Source: a virus. From it: a stretch of 31,613 nt of DNA. The stretch's first letter is position 1. Each line of letters begins with the position of its first letter. Below, piece by piece: positions 13,963 through 21,942 of this stretch. A program made the position numbers and the translations under genes. A model generated the notes under the pieces. That model did no database searches, had not been told where the DNA came from, and was given only the letters and a program-made list of their open reading frames with translations. The stretch lies in the IMG/VR virus record IMGVR_UViG_3300029448_000221, positions 1 to 31,613 of that record; one strand, given 5' to 3'.

Positions 13963-14254
13963 ACAGATAGAAGTCAGTGCTAAGCCAATTGAACGAAAGA
14001 TAGCACACCCTGTCATGCCAAGAGAAATAGACTTGCGTGAACCTATGTGGATTGTGGTTACACCATCTAATTACGAAGAACAGCTCGCTAGAATAGAAAA
14101 ACAAGAAGGAGAATTATTATTTTTAGCTATGACCATACCTGATTACGAGGTAATGGCATACAACATGCAAGAATTAAAGAGATATATAAATGAACTTAAA
14201 GAAGTTGTTGTGTACTACAAAACTATTACAACACCAAAACCTGAGGAGAAGTAA
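13868..14254 (+). CDS. o-spanin-like outer-membrane lipoprotein
   Basis: Start placed at the ATG at 13868 (RBS AAAGGAAA) rather than the upstream ATG at 13844, because it gives a clean signal peptide: KTSKSLALLLTVLMMASSC, with lipobox-type Cys at residue 26 (a weak box, Ala at -3). The mature part (KPIERKIAHPVMPREIDLREPMW, then EGELLFLAMTIPDYEVMAYN) resembles a conserved marine phage protein found with lysis genes. It overlaps the i-spanin 3' end by 95 bases in another frame and precedes the lysozyme. At 128 residues it is longer than typical Rz1. Confidence 0.7.
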   Translation: MAQNTLWKTSKSLALLLTVLMMASSCSLLPTKQIEVSAKPIERKIAHPVMPREIDLREPMWIVVTPSNYEEQLARIEKQEGELLFLAMTIPDYEVMAYNMQELKRYINELKEVVVYYKTITTPKPEEK

Positions 14255-14255
14255 A

Positions 14256-14732
14256 ATGCAAATATCACAAAATGGAATAAATTTGATTAAATATTTTGAG
14301 GGCTGTCCTACAGATGCAGACGGCAACGTAGTAAGTTATCGTTGTGCTGCTAATAAGCCTACAATAGGCTATGGCTCCCTAAAACTTATAGACGGCAGTC
14401 CTGTAGAAGATGGTATGAAGATAAGCAAACAAGATGCAGAAAACTTACTAGCACACGAATTACACGAGTATGAAGGTTATATTAATGACATGGTTGAGCC
14501 TGATTTAAAACAAAACGAATTTGATGCATTGGTATCATGGGTGTTTAATTTAGGGCCTTCAAACCTAGCTGCAAGCACTTTGTTAAAAAGGCTAAACATG
14601 AAAATGTGGAATGATATACCAAACCAAATAAAACGCTGGAACAAGGTCGGTGGCGTACCAAATGAAGGCTTGATGAAAAGAAGAAACGCGGAAGCCTTAT
14701 TGTTTGAAGGTAAAGAATGGGGTAAAGTCTAA
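14256..14732 (+). CDS. GH24 lysozyme (endolysin) with Cys at the catalytic Asp position
   Basis: A 158-residue protein. The ATG at 14256 follows GAGGAG and is preferred over the upstream start at 14190, which lies inside the spanin gene. It has the T4/lambdoid lysozyme pattern: IKYFEG with catalytic Glu15, PTIGYG (35-40), then a helical body with FDALVSWVFNLG and the C-terminal RRNAEALLFEG. The usual E-8-D-5-T triad is here E15, C30, T36: Cys replaces Asp at the position five residues before Thr, and a six-residue insertion separates Glu from it. T4 lysozyme remains active with Cys at this position, so activity is plausible. No signal or SAR segment is seen, so it needs a holin to reach the cell wall. 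Confidence 0.92.
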   Translation: MQISQNGINLIKYFEGCPTDADGNVVSYRCAANKPTIGYGSLKLIDGSPVEDGMKISKQDAENLLAHELHEYEGYINDMVEPDLKQNEFDALVSWVFNLGPSNLAASTLLKRLNMKMWNDIPNQIKRWNKVGGVPNEGLMKRRNAEALLFEGKEWGKV

Positions 14733-14770
14733 CTGACATGGTTGTTTGTGGATATTCACTTATCTCCTCT

Positions 14771-14824
14771 CTCTCCAGAGCAACGTGTCAGGAGAGTCAA
14801 GCGTCCTTTACATATTGGCTCTCC
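14771..14824. other. Non-coding gap with competing inverted repeats before terL
   Basis: The 97 bases between the lysozyme stop and the terL ATG carry CTCTCC at 14771-14776 and 14819-14824 and its complement GGAGAG at 14791-14796, so GGAGAG can pair with either copy; CTCTCCAGAG at 14771-14780 is itself a small hairpin. The frame of terL is open through this gap from a TTG at 14746, without similarity to terminases. The site could hold a packaging signal or translational control; nothing proves either. Confidence 0.35.
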
Positions 14825-14829
14825 ACCTA

Positions 14830-16314
14830 ATGCTTAACCTAGATAACATTAAATCATTTGACGCTTTATCAAGAGATGAGCAAGTAGAAGCACTTACTCT
14901 TATTGACAAATGGAAAAACCTAAACGCAAGAGACAGATGTAGGGATGATTTTTTAGAATTTGTAAAATTTCATTGGGAAGGCTTTATCATGGGCAGGCAT
15001 CACAAGATTCTTGCAGAAAAGCTAAACCGCATTGCACAAGGCAAGTGCAAGCGACTTATGGTTATGTTACCGCCTAGGCACTCAAAATCAGAATTTGCAT
15101 CAACCTACTTTCCTGCATGGATGATGGGTTTAAATCCCGGTTTAAAAATTATACAAGCAACTCACACAGCTGAACTAGCAGTTAGATTCGGTAGAAGAGT
15201 GCGTAATATTATTGATAGTGAAGAGTATCAGACTATTTTTCCTGACATTAACTTATCAGGCGATAACAAATCAGCAGGAAGATGGACTACAGACGATGGT
15301 GGAGAGGCTTTCTACTCAGGCGTTGGTGGTGCAATTACAGGTCGTGGTGCTGACTTATTAATTATTGACGACCCACATTCAGAGCAAGATGCTATGTCGC
15401 CTACTGCTATGGATGCTGCATGGGAGTGGTATACCTCTGGACCCAGACAAAGGCTACAGCCTGGAGGAACAATAGTCTTGGTTATGACAAGATGGAGTAC
15501 CAAAGACTTAGCAGGCAGATTGTTAAAAAGACAATCAGAAACACATGCTGACCAATGGGAAGTTGTTGAGTTTCCTGCAATTATGCCTGATTCCGAAGAA
15601 CCCTTATGGTCAGAGTTTTGGAAGAAAGAAGAACTGCTATCAGTAAAAGCTTCTTTGCCTGTAAGCAAATGGAACGCACAATGGATGCAGAATCCAACAG
15701 CTGAAAGTGGTTCTATTGTAAAAAGAGAATGGTGGAACACTTGGGAAAAAGAAGGCATACCAAACTGTCAATGTATTATACAAAGCTACGATACAGCTTT
15801 TAGTGCAAAAGAAACAGCTGACTATTCTGCTATTACTACATGGGGTATTTTTGACCCTGAAGACGGCAGCGAAAGTGCAATAATCTTATTAGATGCAAGC
15901 AGACACAGGGTAGATTTTCCTGAATTAAAACATATTGCATCTGAAGAATATAAATATTGGGAACCTGATATTGTGTTGATTGAAGCAAAAGCTAGTGGAA
16001 CACCGCTGACACAAGAATTAAGAAAGATTGGCATACCTGTACAAGCATACTCACCAAGCAGAGGACAAGACAAGGTTGCAAGAATGAACTCTATTGCACC
16101 TATGTTCGAAAGTGGTATGGTATATGCTACAGAAGATGCTTTTGCAGAGGAAGTTATAGAAGAGCTTGCTGCTTTTCCGTTTGGTGAAAATGACGACTTT
16201 TGCGATTCAACCACTATGGCTATGATGAGAATAAGACAAGGTGGCTTAATAGACCTAGACAGCGACTATCAAGATGATATGTCTGTAGATAGAAAGGCAT
16301 TAACATATTATTAA
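14830..16314 (+). CDS. terL: Terminase large subunit
   Basis: A 494-residue DNA packaging motor. The ATPase domain has Walker A PPRHSKS (81-87) and Walker B LLIIDDPHS (176-184). The C-terminal nuclease domain has SYDTAFSAKETADYSAIT (first acidic cluster), VLIEAKASG in the middle and NDDFCDSTTMAMM at the end. It cuts concatemeric DNA and drives it through the portal. The ATG at 14830 was chosen because MLNLDNIKSFDAL begins the recognisable region; it lacks a good RBS, and a TTG at 14746 is the alternative. No small terminase subunit is recognisable nearby. Portal follows after a short promoter-bearing gap. Confidence 0.95.
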   Translation: MLNLDNIKSFDALSRDEQVEALTLIDKWKNLNARDRCRDDFLEFVKFHWEGFIMGRHHKILAEKLNRIAQGKCKRLMVMLPPRHSKSEFASTYFPAWMMGLNPGLKIIQATHTAELAVRFGRRVRNIIDSEEYQTIFPDINLSGDNKSAGRWTTDDGGEAFYSGVGGAITGRGADLLIIDDPHSEQDAMSPTAMDAAWEWYTSGPRQRLQPGGTIVLVMTRWSTKDLAGRLLKRQSETHADQWEVVEFPAIMPDSEEPLWSEFWKKEELLSVKASLPVSKWNAQWMQNPTAESGSIVKREWWNTWEKEGIPNCQCIIQSYDTAFSAKETADYSAITTWGIFDPEDGSESAIILLDASRHRVDFPELKHIASEEYKYWEPDIVLIEAKASGTPLTQELRKIGIPVQAYSPSRGQDKVARMNSIAPMFESGMVYATEDAFAEEVIEELAAFPFGENDDFCDSTTMAMMRIRQGGLIDLDSDYQDDMSVDRKALTYY

Positions 16315-16329
16315 TTTTATGGATATAAT
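16300..16329 (+). promoter_or_regulatory. Sigma70-type promoter before the portal gene
   Basis: TTAACA at 16300-16305 (five of six matches to TTGACA), an 18-base spacer and an exact TATAAT at 16324-16329. The portal ATG is at 16335, only five bases after the -10 element, so transcription from here would begin at or about the A of the ATG. No RBS precedes this ATG, which fits a leaderless mRNA. This would start the late structural operon. Confidence 0.55.
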
Positions 16330-16334
16330 AAGAC

Positions 16335-18836
16335 ATGGTTACAGAAAGAAGACTCGGAACAGAAGATAATCCAGACATAATAGACCAAAGCAAGTCTGTA
16401 AACGTGCCTGCAGAAGAATTATCTATAAATGCACCTGAACAAACCTTTGAAGAATCAATGATTGATGCTATGGAAATAACCATAGGTGATGAAGAAATTT
16501 CTTTTGATGAGCCTGAAGAAGAAATACAAGCAGATATACCATTTGATGCAAACTTGGTTGAATATCTTGACGATTCTATTCTTGGCTCATTATCAAATAA
16601 ATTAATAAACTCAGTAGAAAACGACAAAGAATCAAGAAAAGAATGGGAAAAAACCTATACTGACGGATTAAAATATTTAGGTATGAGGTTTGACGAACAA
16701 AGAAGTCAGCCCTTTGAAGGCTCAAGTGGAGTCATACATCCAATACTTTCAGAAGCTGTAACACAGTTTCAAGCACAAGCATATAAAGAACTATTACCAG
16801 CACAAGGTCCAATTAAGACACAGGTTATAGGTCAAAGAGACATGAATAAAGAAATGCAAGCTGAAAGAGTTTGTGAGTTTATGAATTACTACATCATGAA
16901 CGAAATGCCTGAATATGACCCTGATTTAGACCAACTATTGTTCTATCTACCACTTTCAGGAAGTGCATTTAAGAAAGTTTATTATGATGCGGCCAAGAAC
17001 AGACCTGTATCTAAGTTTATACCTGCAGAAGATTTATTAGTGCCTTACAACGCAACCGACTTGTTATCAGCCGAAAGAGTGACTCATGTCGTTTCTATGA
17101 GCAATAACGAAGTAAGAAAAATGCAACTTTCTGGCTTTTATGCCGACATTGATTTAAATGATAGTGAACAAATCATTCGTGACAATATTGATAAAGAAAT
17201 AGACAAAATACAAGGCGTAGAGCCTGATTATAGCGATGACGAGCAAAGAAAACTATATGAAATACATACAGTAGAAGATATTGAAGGCTTTGAAGACGTT
17301 GATGAAATGGGTGAAACTACAGGTTTAAAATTACCGTATATCATTACTATAGACGACTCCACACAAGAAATTTTATCTATAAGAAGAAACTACAACCCTG
17401 AAGACCCATTAAGAAACAAAATTAATTATTTTGTGCAATATAAGTTTTTACCGGGACTAGGTTTTTATGGTCTTGGTTTATCACACATGATTGGTGGTTT
17501 GTCTAAAGCTTCAACATCAATTCTAAGACAGCTTATAGATGCAGGTACTTTAAGCAACCTACCAGCAGGATTTAAAGCAAGAGGTATCAGAATTAGAGAC
17601 GAAGCCTCACCATTACAACCCGGTGAGTTTAGAGACGTAGATGCCCCGGGTGGTGCATTAAGAGATTCTTTAATGCCTTTACCTTACAAAGAGCCAAGCA
17701 ATGTATTGTTTAGCTTACTTGGTTTATTAGTAGATTCAGGCAAAAGATTTGCAGCGATAGCTGATATGAATATTGGTGATGCTAATGCAGCTATGCCTGT
17801 AGGTACAACTGTAGCTTTATTAGAAAAAGGCACAAAGGTAATGAGTGCTATACATAAAAGATTACATTATGCACAAAAAAACGAATTTAAAATATTAGCA
17901 AGAATATTCCAAGAGTTTTTACCGCCTGTATATCCATACGAAACAGGTAGCGGTTCAAGGGAGGTAAAAGTACAAGACTTCGACCAAAGAATTGATGTAA
18001 TACCTGTCTCTGACCCAAACATATTCTCAATGAGCCAAAGAGTTATTATGGCTCAGGAACTGCTCACTATGGTGCAATCAGCACCAGAACTGCATGGCCC
18101 ACAAGGCATATACGAAGCCTATAGAAGAATGTATGCAGCTTTAGGCGTTGATAATATAGAAAGTTTACTTGTGCCACCTGCTGACACGACACCACAGCCA
18201 GTGGATGCAGGTATTGAGAATAGTGGATTATTACAAGGTATTCCACAACAAGCTTTTCCAGAACAAAACCATGAAGCACATGTAGAAGCACATAAAACAC
18301 TTTTTTTAACGCAAGCAGTAATAATGAACCCACAACTACAATCAGTAATTATTGCTCACGTTATGCAACACTTACAATTTATGGCCAATCAGATGGCTGA
18401 ACAACAGTTACCACCTGAAATGCAACAACAAATACAACAACAAATGCAACAGGCACAGCAACTTGACCCACAAGCACAAGCAGAATTGCAGAAACAAATA
18501 CAATCTATTATTGAAAGTTATAGCTCACCTATATTGGCACAATTGTCAGCTGAGTTCCTACAATCAGTACAACCACCGCAACAAGATGACCCACTTGTAG
18601 AAATAAGACAACAAGAACTTGGTTTGCGTGATAAAGAAATAGAAATGAAAAATCAACAGTTTATGGCTAAAGAAGAACAAGATGCCATGGAAAAAGGTGC
18701 TGAGTTACAATTACAACAACAAAAAGCTGACCAACAGGCTATGATTGGCAACGAGAAAAATGAAATTGCTAAACAAAGATTGCAACAACAGGCAGAGTTA
18801 AAATTAGTAGATTTACAAGCGAGGATGAATAAATGA
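16335..18836 (+). CDS. Portal protein (P22-like)
   Basis: An 833-residue protein. After an acidic, disordered N-terminus (about 1-75) comes the portal body, with SSGVIHPILSEAVTQFQAQAY and KELLPAQGPIKTQ, PEYDPDLDQLLFYLPLSGSAFKK, then GFYGLGLSHMIGGLSKAST. The C-terminal 150 residues are Gln-rich helix (QQQIQQQMQQAQQ), fitting the long barrel of P22-type portals. Twelve copies would form the DNA channel at one capsid vertex and bind terminase and neck proteins. Length is at the upper end for the family. It has no RBS but a promoter directly upstream, and its stop overlaps the next gene by four bases (ATGA). Confidence 0.92.
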   Translation: MVTERRLGTEDNPDIIDQSKSVNVPAEELSINAPEQTFEESMIDAMEITIGDEEISFDEPEEEIQADIPFDANLVEYLDDSILGSLSNKLINSVENDKESRKEWEKTYTDGLKYLGMRFDEQRSQPFEGSSGVIHPILSEAVTQFQAQAYKELLPAQGPIKTQVIGQRDMNKEMQAERVCEFMNYYIMNEMPEYDPDLDQLLFYLPLSGSAFKKVYYDAAKNRPVSKFIPAEDLLVPYNATDLLSAERVTHVVSMSNNEVRKMQLSGFYADIDLNDSEQIIRDNIDKEIDKIQGVEPDYSDDEQRKLYEIHTVEDIEGFEDVDEMGETTGLKLPYIITIDDSTQEILSIRRNYNPEDPLRNKINYFVQYKFLPGLGFYGLGLSHMIGGLSKASTSILRQLIDAGTLSNLPAGFKARGIRIRDEASPLQPGEFRDVDAPGGALRDSLMPLPYKEPSNVLFSLLGLLVDSGKRFAAIADMNIGDANAAMPVGTTVALLEKGTKVMSAIHKRLHYAQKNEFKILARIFQEFLPPVYPYETGSGSREVKVQDFDQRIDVIPVSDPNIFSMSQRVIMAQELLTMVQSAPELHGPQGIYEAYRRMYAALGVDNIESLLVPPADTTPQPVDAGIENSGLLQGIPQQAFPEQNHEAHVEAHKTLFLTQAVIMNPQLQSVIIAHVMQHLQFMANQMAEQQLPPEMQQQIQQQMQQAQQLDPQAQAELQKQIQSIIESYSSPILAQLSAEFLQSVQPPQQDDPLVEIRQQELGLRDKEIEMKNQQFMAKEEQDAMEKGAELQLQQQKADQQAMIGNEKNEIAKQRLQQQAELKLVDLQARMNK

Positions 18837-19111
18837 CAAGTTCAATTAACGAAAAAATAATAGAGCAGATTAAACAGAAAAAAGCTGAAGCCAAAGCGGC
18901 TGAAATGCAAGAAGAAGTAGTAGAGCCTAAAAGAGCTAGAGATGACAAGGGTCATTATGTAGCAGATGACTTATCTACGCCTGATATAAACGAAGCATGG
19001 GAAGGTGGTAAAGCACCTAAGAAAAAAGCAAAAAAAGCTGTTGCAAAGAAAAAAACAGCAGCAAAGAAAAAAACGGTTGCTAAGAAAAAAGCAGTCAAAA
19101 AATCTAAATAA
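18833..19111 (+). CDS. Small protein with histone-H1-like Lys/Ala tail
   Basis: A 92-residue protein starting at the ATGA overlap with the portal stop. The first 60 residues are mixed charge (EQIKQKKAEAKAAEMQEE, then DDKGHYVADDLSTPDINEAW). The last 30 are almost only Lys, Ala, Val and Thr in KKKTAAKKKT-type repeats, similar to linker-histone tails. It might bind DNA or the inner capsid; function unknown. Confidence 0.6.
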   Translation: MTSSINEKIIEQIKQKKAEAKAAEMQEEVVEPKRARDDKGHYVADDLSTPDINEAWEGGKAPKKKAKKAVAKKKTAAKKKTVAKKKAVKKSK

Positions 19112-19120
19112 GGAGCAAGT

Positions 19121-19285
19121 ATGAAAGCAAAAACTTCCATAAAAATTAAGGGTCAAGGAAGCATTGCCCTGTCACAACCAAAAAAGGTGAAAGTTGATAC
19201 AGCACACAAACCGGGTTATGGCAAAGGCGTAAGCAGAGGTAAAGGAGCTGCTTTGCGAGGCAACAAATTCAACGGCGTATTTTAA
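19121..19285 (+). CDS. 54-residue basic peptide
   Basis: A short ORF with good RBS (AAGGAG, nine bases before the ATG). The predicted product is rich in Lys and Gly (MKAKTSIKIKGQGSIALS at the start; GYGKGVSRGKGAALRGNKF near the end) and has no hydrophobic segment. I recall similar short Lys/Gly peptides between portal and capsid genes of marine phages, without known function. Its position in a tightly packed run of + strand genes supports it. Confidence 0.6.
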   Translation: MKAKTSIKIKGQGSIALSQPKKVKVDTAHKPGYGKGVSRGKGAALRGNKFNGVF

Positions 19286-19290
19286 ATTAA

Positions 19291-19488
19291 ATGGATAAGT
19301 ATGATTTAATTCATGCTCTCCGTAAAACTTTAAACGAAAGAGAGGAGCAAATTAAGGATATCTTGATGTCAGGTGGCATCAAAGATATGGAGAAATACCA
19401 ATTTTTAATGGGTGAAATATCTGCATTATCCTATATTCATGATAAGATAAAAGAACACTTACATGAAAAAGGAGATTTTGATGAGTAG
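19291..19488 (+). CDS. Small helical protein, unknown function
   Basis: A 65-residue charged, probably all-helical protein (DLIHALRKTLNEREEQIKD; SALSYIHDKIKEHL). No motif recognised. It begins five bases after the preceding stop with no clear RBS and overlaps the GroES-like gene start by eight bases, suggesting coupled translation. Confidence 0.55.
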   Translation: MDKYDLIHALRKTLNEREEQIKDILMSGGIKDMEKYQFLMGEISALSYIHDKIKEHLHEKGDFDE

Positions 19489-19924
19489 TGATGTAAAAAC
19501 TGAGGTTAATGAAGATACTATTAATCTTGATAAAGCTTTTGTTGAAGAGGACAACAGAGTTTTAGACCCCACCCTATTAGATAAAAGTATTCTTGAAAGG
19601 ATGCCTCAACCTACCGGGTGGCGACTTTTGGTATTACCTTATAAAGGTAAAGGCGTATCAGATGGCGGTATTCAATTGGTTAAGGAAACCATTGATAGAG
19701 AAACCCTAGCGACTGTTGTTGCTTATGTAGTAGCCATGGGTCCTGATTGTTATAAAGACACAAAAAGGTTTGTAAAGCCTTGGTGTGAAAAAGGACAGTG
19801 GATATTAATAGGCAGATATGCAGGCTCTAGGTTTAGGTTGGCTGATGAAAGCGAAGTCAGAATTATTAATGATGACGAAGTCATAGCCACTATTTTAGAC
19901 CCTGATGACATTGTTTCAGTATAA
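19481..19924 (+). CDS. GroES-like co-chaperonin
   Basis: A 147-residue protein from the ATG at 19481 (RBS AAGGAG; an in-frame ATG at 19463 is less likely). After a 40-residue acidic extension comes a Cpn10-type domain: PTGWRLLVLPYKG, GGIQLVKETIDRET resembling the mobile loop that binds GroEL, AYVVAMGPD, KGQWILIGRYAGSRF matching the GroES VLFGKYAGT strand, and NDDEVIATI matching the terminal strand. It is longer than GroES (about 97) because of the N-terminal extension and an insert around DCYKDTKRFVKPW. As with T4 gp31, it would help host GroEL fold the capsid protein. Its place between portal and scaffold/capsid supports that. Confidence 0.82.
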   Translation: MSSDVKTEVNEDTINLDKAFVEEDNRVLDPTLLDKSILERMPQPTGWRLLVLPYKGKGVSDGGIQLVKETIDRETLATVVAYVVAMGPDCYKDTKRFVKPWCEKGQWILIGRYAGSRFRLADESEVRIINDDEVIATILDPDDIVSV

Positions 19925-19935
19925 GGAGAACATAT

Positions 19936-20862
19936 ATGAACGAAATGAATAATGAAAATCAAGTCGAAGCAGAAGAAATAGTTGTAGATGTAGAAGATAC
20001 ACCTGTAGCTGAAGAGCCTGTTATTGAAACCGACTCAGGCGGTGACGATGAACTTGATAAATACACCAAAGGTGTATCAAAACGAATAAATAAACTTAAT
20101 GACAAAATACGACAAGCAGAACAAAGAGCTGCAGAGTATGAGTCTAAGTATACGCAGTTATCAAATGAATATAACACGGTTAAAAAAAGAGCTAGTGTTT
20201 TAGACAAAAGTTATACTGAAGAATATGAAAATCGTGTTAAGTCGCAAAGACAACAAGCAGAAGACTTGTATAGAAAAGCTAGAGAGACTAATGACCCTGA
20301 ATTAGAAGTCAAAAGCGTTGAGCTGCTTAATAAAGTTTCTTTAGAAGAAGAAAGAGTTAGATTGGCTAAAGTTCAGCTAGAAAACCAACAACAACAAACA
20401 TTCACAAATTCAGCACAAAGTGTACAAAATGTGCAACAAGAAGTGTATGATAAACCTAAGCCTGATTCTAAAGCAGTTGAATGGCAAAAAAGTAATGACT
20501 GGTTTCAAAAGGATAGAGTCAAAACATACACTGCTATGGGTATTCATGAGGACTTAATAAACGAAGGTTTTGACGGTCACGATGATGAATATTACGAAGA
20601 ATTAGACAAAAGACTTTTAAAGGTTTATCCTGATATAAGGAATAAACCTGAAGGCGTATCAAAAGATACCAACTCAACTGTGCAAAGAGTTGCTTCTGCT
20701 TCCTCTGGAAGCCGCCAAGGAACACAAGGGAAGAAAAGCGGTATTAAAATTAATTCTAACCACGCTTCCGTAAAGAGTAACTTAAAACCTTACGGAATGT
20801 CACAAGAAGAGTGGCTTAAAAGAGTCGGTAAAGAAATAGTTAAACTTGAAGGAGCTAAATAA
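19936..20862 (+). CDS. Putative capsid scaffolding protein
   Basis: A 308-residue, highly charged, helical protein located just before the capsid genes, the usual place for a scaffold. Residues 1-45 are acidic (EEIVVDVEDTPVAEEP), about 50-160 form coiled coil (RINKLNDKIRQAEQRAAEYE), then a Gln-rich linker. The C-terminal 60 residues are basic with a helix (GMSQEEWLKRVGKEIVKL), like the coat-binding tail of P22-type scaffolds. No protease motif is seen. Function rests on position and composition. RBS AAGGAG. Confidence 0.7.
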   Translation: MNEMNNENQVEAEEIVVDVEDTPVAEEPVIETDSGGDDELDKYTKGVSKRINKLNDKIRQAEQRAAEYESKYTQLSNEYNTVKKRASVLDKSYTEEYENRVKSQRQQAEDLYRKARETNDPELEVKSVELLNKVSLEEERVRLAKVQLENQQQQTFTNSAQSVQNVQQEVYDKPKPDSKAVEWQKSNDWFQKDRVKTYTAMGIHEDLINEGFDGHDDEYYEELDKRLLKVYPDIRNKPEGVSKDTNSTVQRVASASSGSRQGTQGKKSGIKINSNHASVKSNLKPYGMSQEEWLKRVGKEIVKLEGAK

Positions 20863-21338
20863 TGGACATAGATGCAATTGAAAATACAACACGCCAATCT
20901 CGTGATGAAGAGCAACACGATAAAAACGCTAGAAGAAAACCATGGCAACCAGCAAGGATGCTTGAAACTCCGCCTGCTCCAGAGGGATATCAATACCGAT
21001 GGATTAGGTCAGAGTATGTAGGTGTAGAAGATAGAAACAATGTTTCTGCTAGAATGAGAGAAGGATGGGAGTTTGTTAGACAAGACGAAATTCCTGATTT
21101 CCCTTTACCTACAATCGAGCATGGAAGACATGCAGGTGTCATTTCAGTAGGTGGTTTGATATTAGCAAAAATACCACAAGAAACTGTTGCTGAAAGAAAC
21201 GAGCATTACAAACAAAAGAATGTTCAACAGAACGAAGCACTAGACAATACTATGTTTAACGAAGTTCAAGGCAACAATAGATATGTGAAGTATGATTCTA
21301 ATAGAAAATCAAATGTATCATTTGGAAAAAAAAGGTAG
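20862..21338 (+). CDS. Conserved head-region protein, unknown function
   Basis: A 158-residue soluble protein starting at a one-base overlap with the scaffold gene. It has GYQYRWIRSEYVGVEDRNNV and MREGWEFVRQDEIPDFPLP, and a basic Asn-rich C-terminus. This pattern (wing of aromatic residues, then EGWEFV) occurs in a family I associate with scaffold-capsid intervals of marine phages. No enzyme motif visible. A head assembly role is inferred from position. Confidence 0.65.
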   Translation: MDIDAIENTTRQSRDEEQHDKNARRKPWQPARMLETPPAPEGYQYRWIRSEYVGVEDRNNVSARMREGWEFVRQDEIPDFPLPTIEHGRHAGVISVGGLILAKIPQETVAERNEHYKQKNVQQNEALDNTMFNEVQGNNRYVKYDSNRKSNVSFGKKR

Positions 21339-21346
21339 GATAAATT

Positions 21347-21931
21347 ATGGCGAATAAAGACGCTTCATTTGGTCTAAAGCCTGTAAGAATGATGGGTGGC
21401 TCACCCTATTCAGGCGGACAAAGCCGTTATAGAATAGCTGCAGACTACGGAACAAGTATTTTTCAAGGCGACCTAGTAATGCAAGTTACTGGTGGTACTG
21501 TTGAAATTCACGCAGATGGCGGTACAGTTCCTATAGTTGGCGTATTCAATGGCTGTATGTACACAGACCCAACAACATCAGAGCAAGTATTTAGTAATTA
21601 TTACCCTGCAAGCACTAATGCTTCAGACATAATTGCTTTTATACATGATGACCCTAATACGGTCTTCGAGATTCAGGCAGACGACACTTTCCCAGTGGCT
21701 GATTTGTTTGGTAATTTTGATATTGTCTACACAAACTCAGGTAGCACCTATACAGGTATTTCAGGAGCAGAATTAGACGTAACAACAGGTGCAACTTCAA
21801 CAAATTTGCCTCTGAAAGCTATTGACATTAGTCAAGACCCTGATAACTCAGACGTTGCTTCAGCAAATACTAATGTTTTAGTTGTTATTCAAAATCACAT
21901 AAGCGGCGTAAAAGGTGCCGGCTTAGCATAA
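21347..21931 (+). CDS. Putative head decoration or capsid-associated protein
   Basis: A 194-residue beta-rich protein directly before the capsid gene, with RBS TAGGA. It begins ANKDASFGLKPVRMMGGSPYSG, contains VPIVGVFNGCMYTD and a VFEIQADDTFPVADLFG segment, and has no membrane or signal sequence. Size, composition and neighbour fit a decoration or stabilising protein of the head. I do not know a characterised homologue. Confidence 0.65.
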   Translation: MANKDASFGLKPVRMMGGSPYSGGQSRYRIAADYGTSIFQGDLVMQVTGGTVEIHADGGTVPIVGVFNGCMYTDPTTSEQVFSNYYPASTNASDIIAFIHDDPNTVFEIQADDTFPVADLFGNFDIVYTNSGSTYTGISGAELDVTTGATSTNLPLKAIDISQDPDNSDVASANTNVLVVIQNHISGVKGAGLA

Positions 21932-21942
21932 GGAGTAATTAG

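Noticed and set aside
14746-14829. N-terminal extension of terL from a TTG start
   Set aside because: The 28 added residues show no resemblance to terminases and no RBS precedes the TTG; kept only as an alternative start.
15312-16214. Minus-strand open frames opposite terL
   Set aside because: Shadows of a conserved coding region; composition is what antisense of this codon usage gives.
66-17650. Several CCCGGG sites as a special signal in an AT-rich genome
   Set aside because: Only a handful (near 67, 1337, 5490 and 17643), all in coding sequence without regular spacing; only the inverted repeat at 5481-5498 was kept.
18352-18600. + strand frame of 82 codons inside the portal gene
   Set aside because: Arises from the CAA/CAG-rich Gln repeats read in another frame; Asn/Tyr/Lys-rich product with no features.
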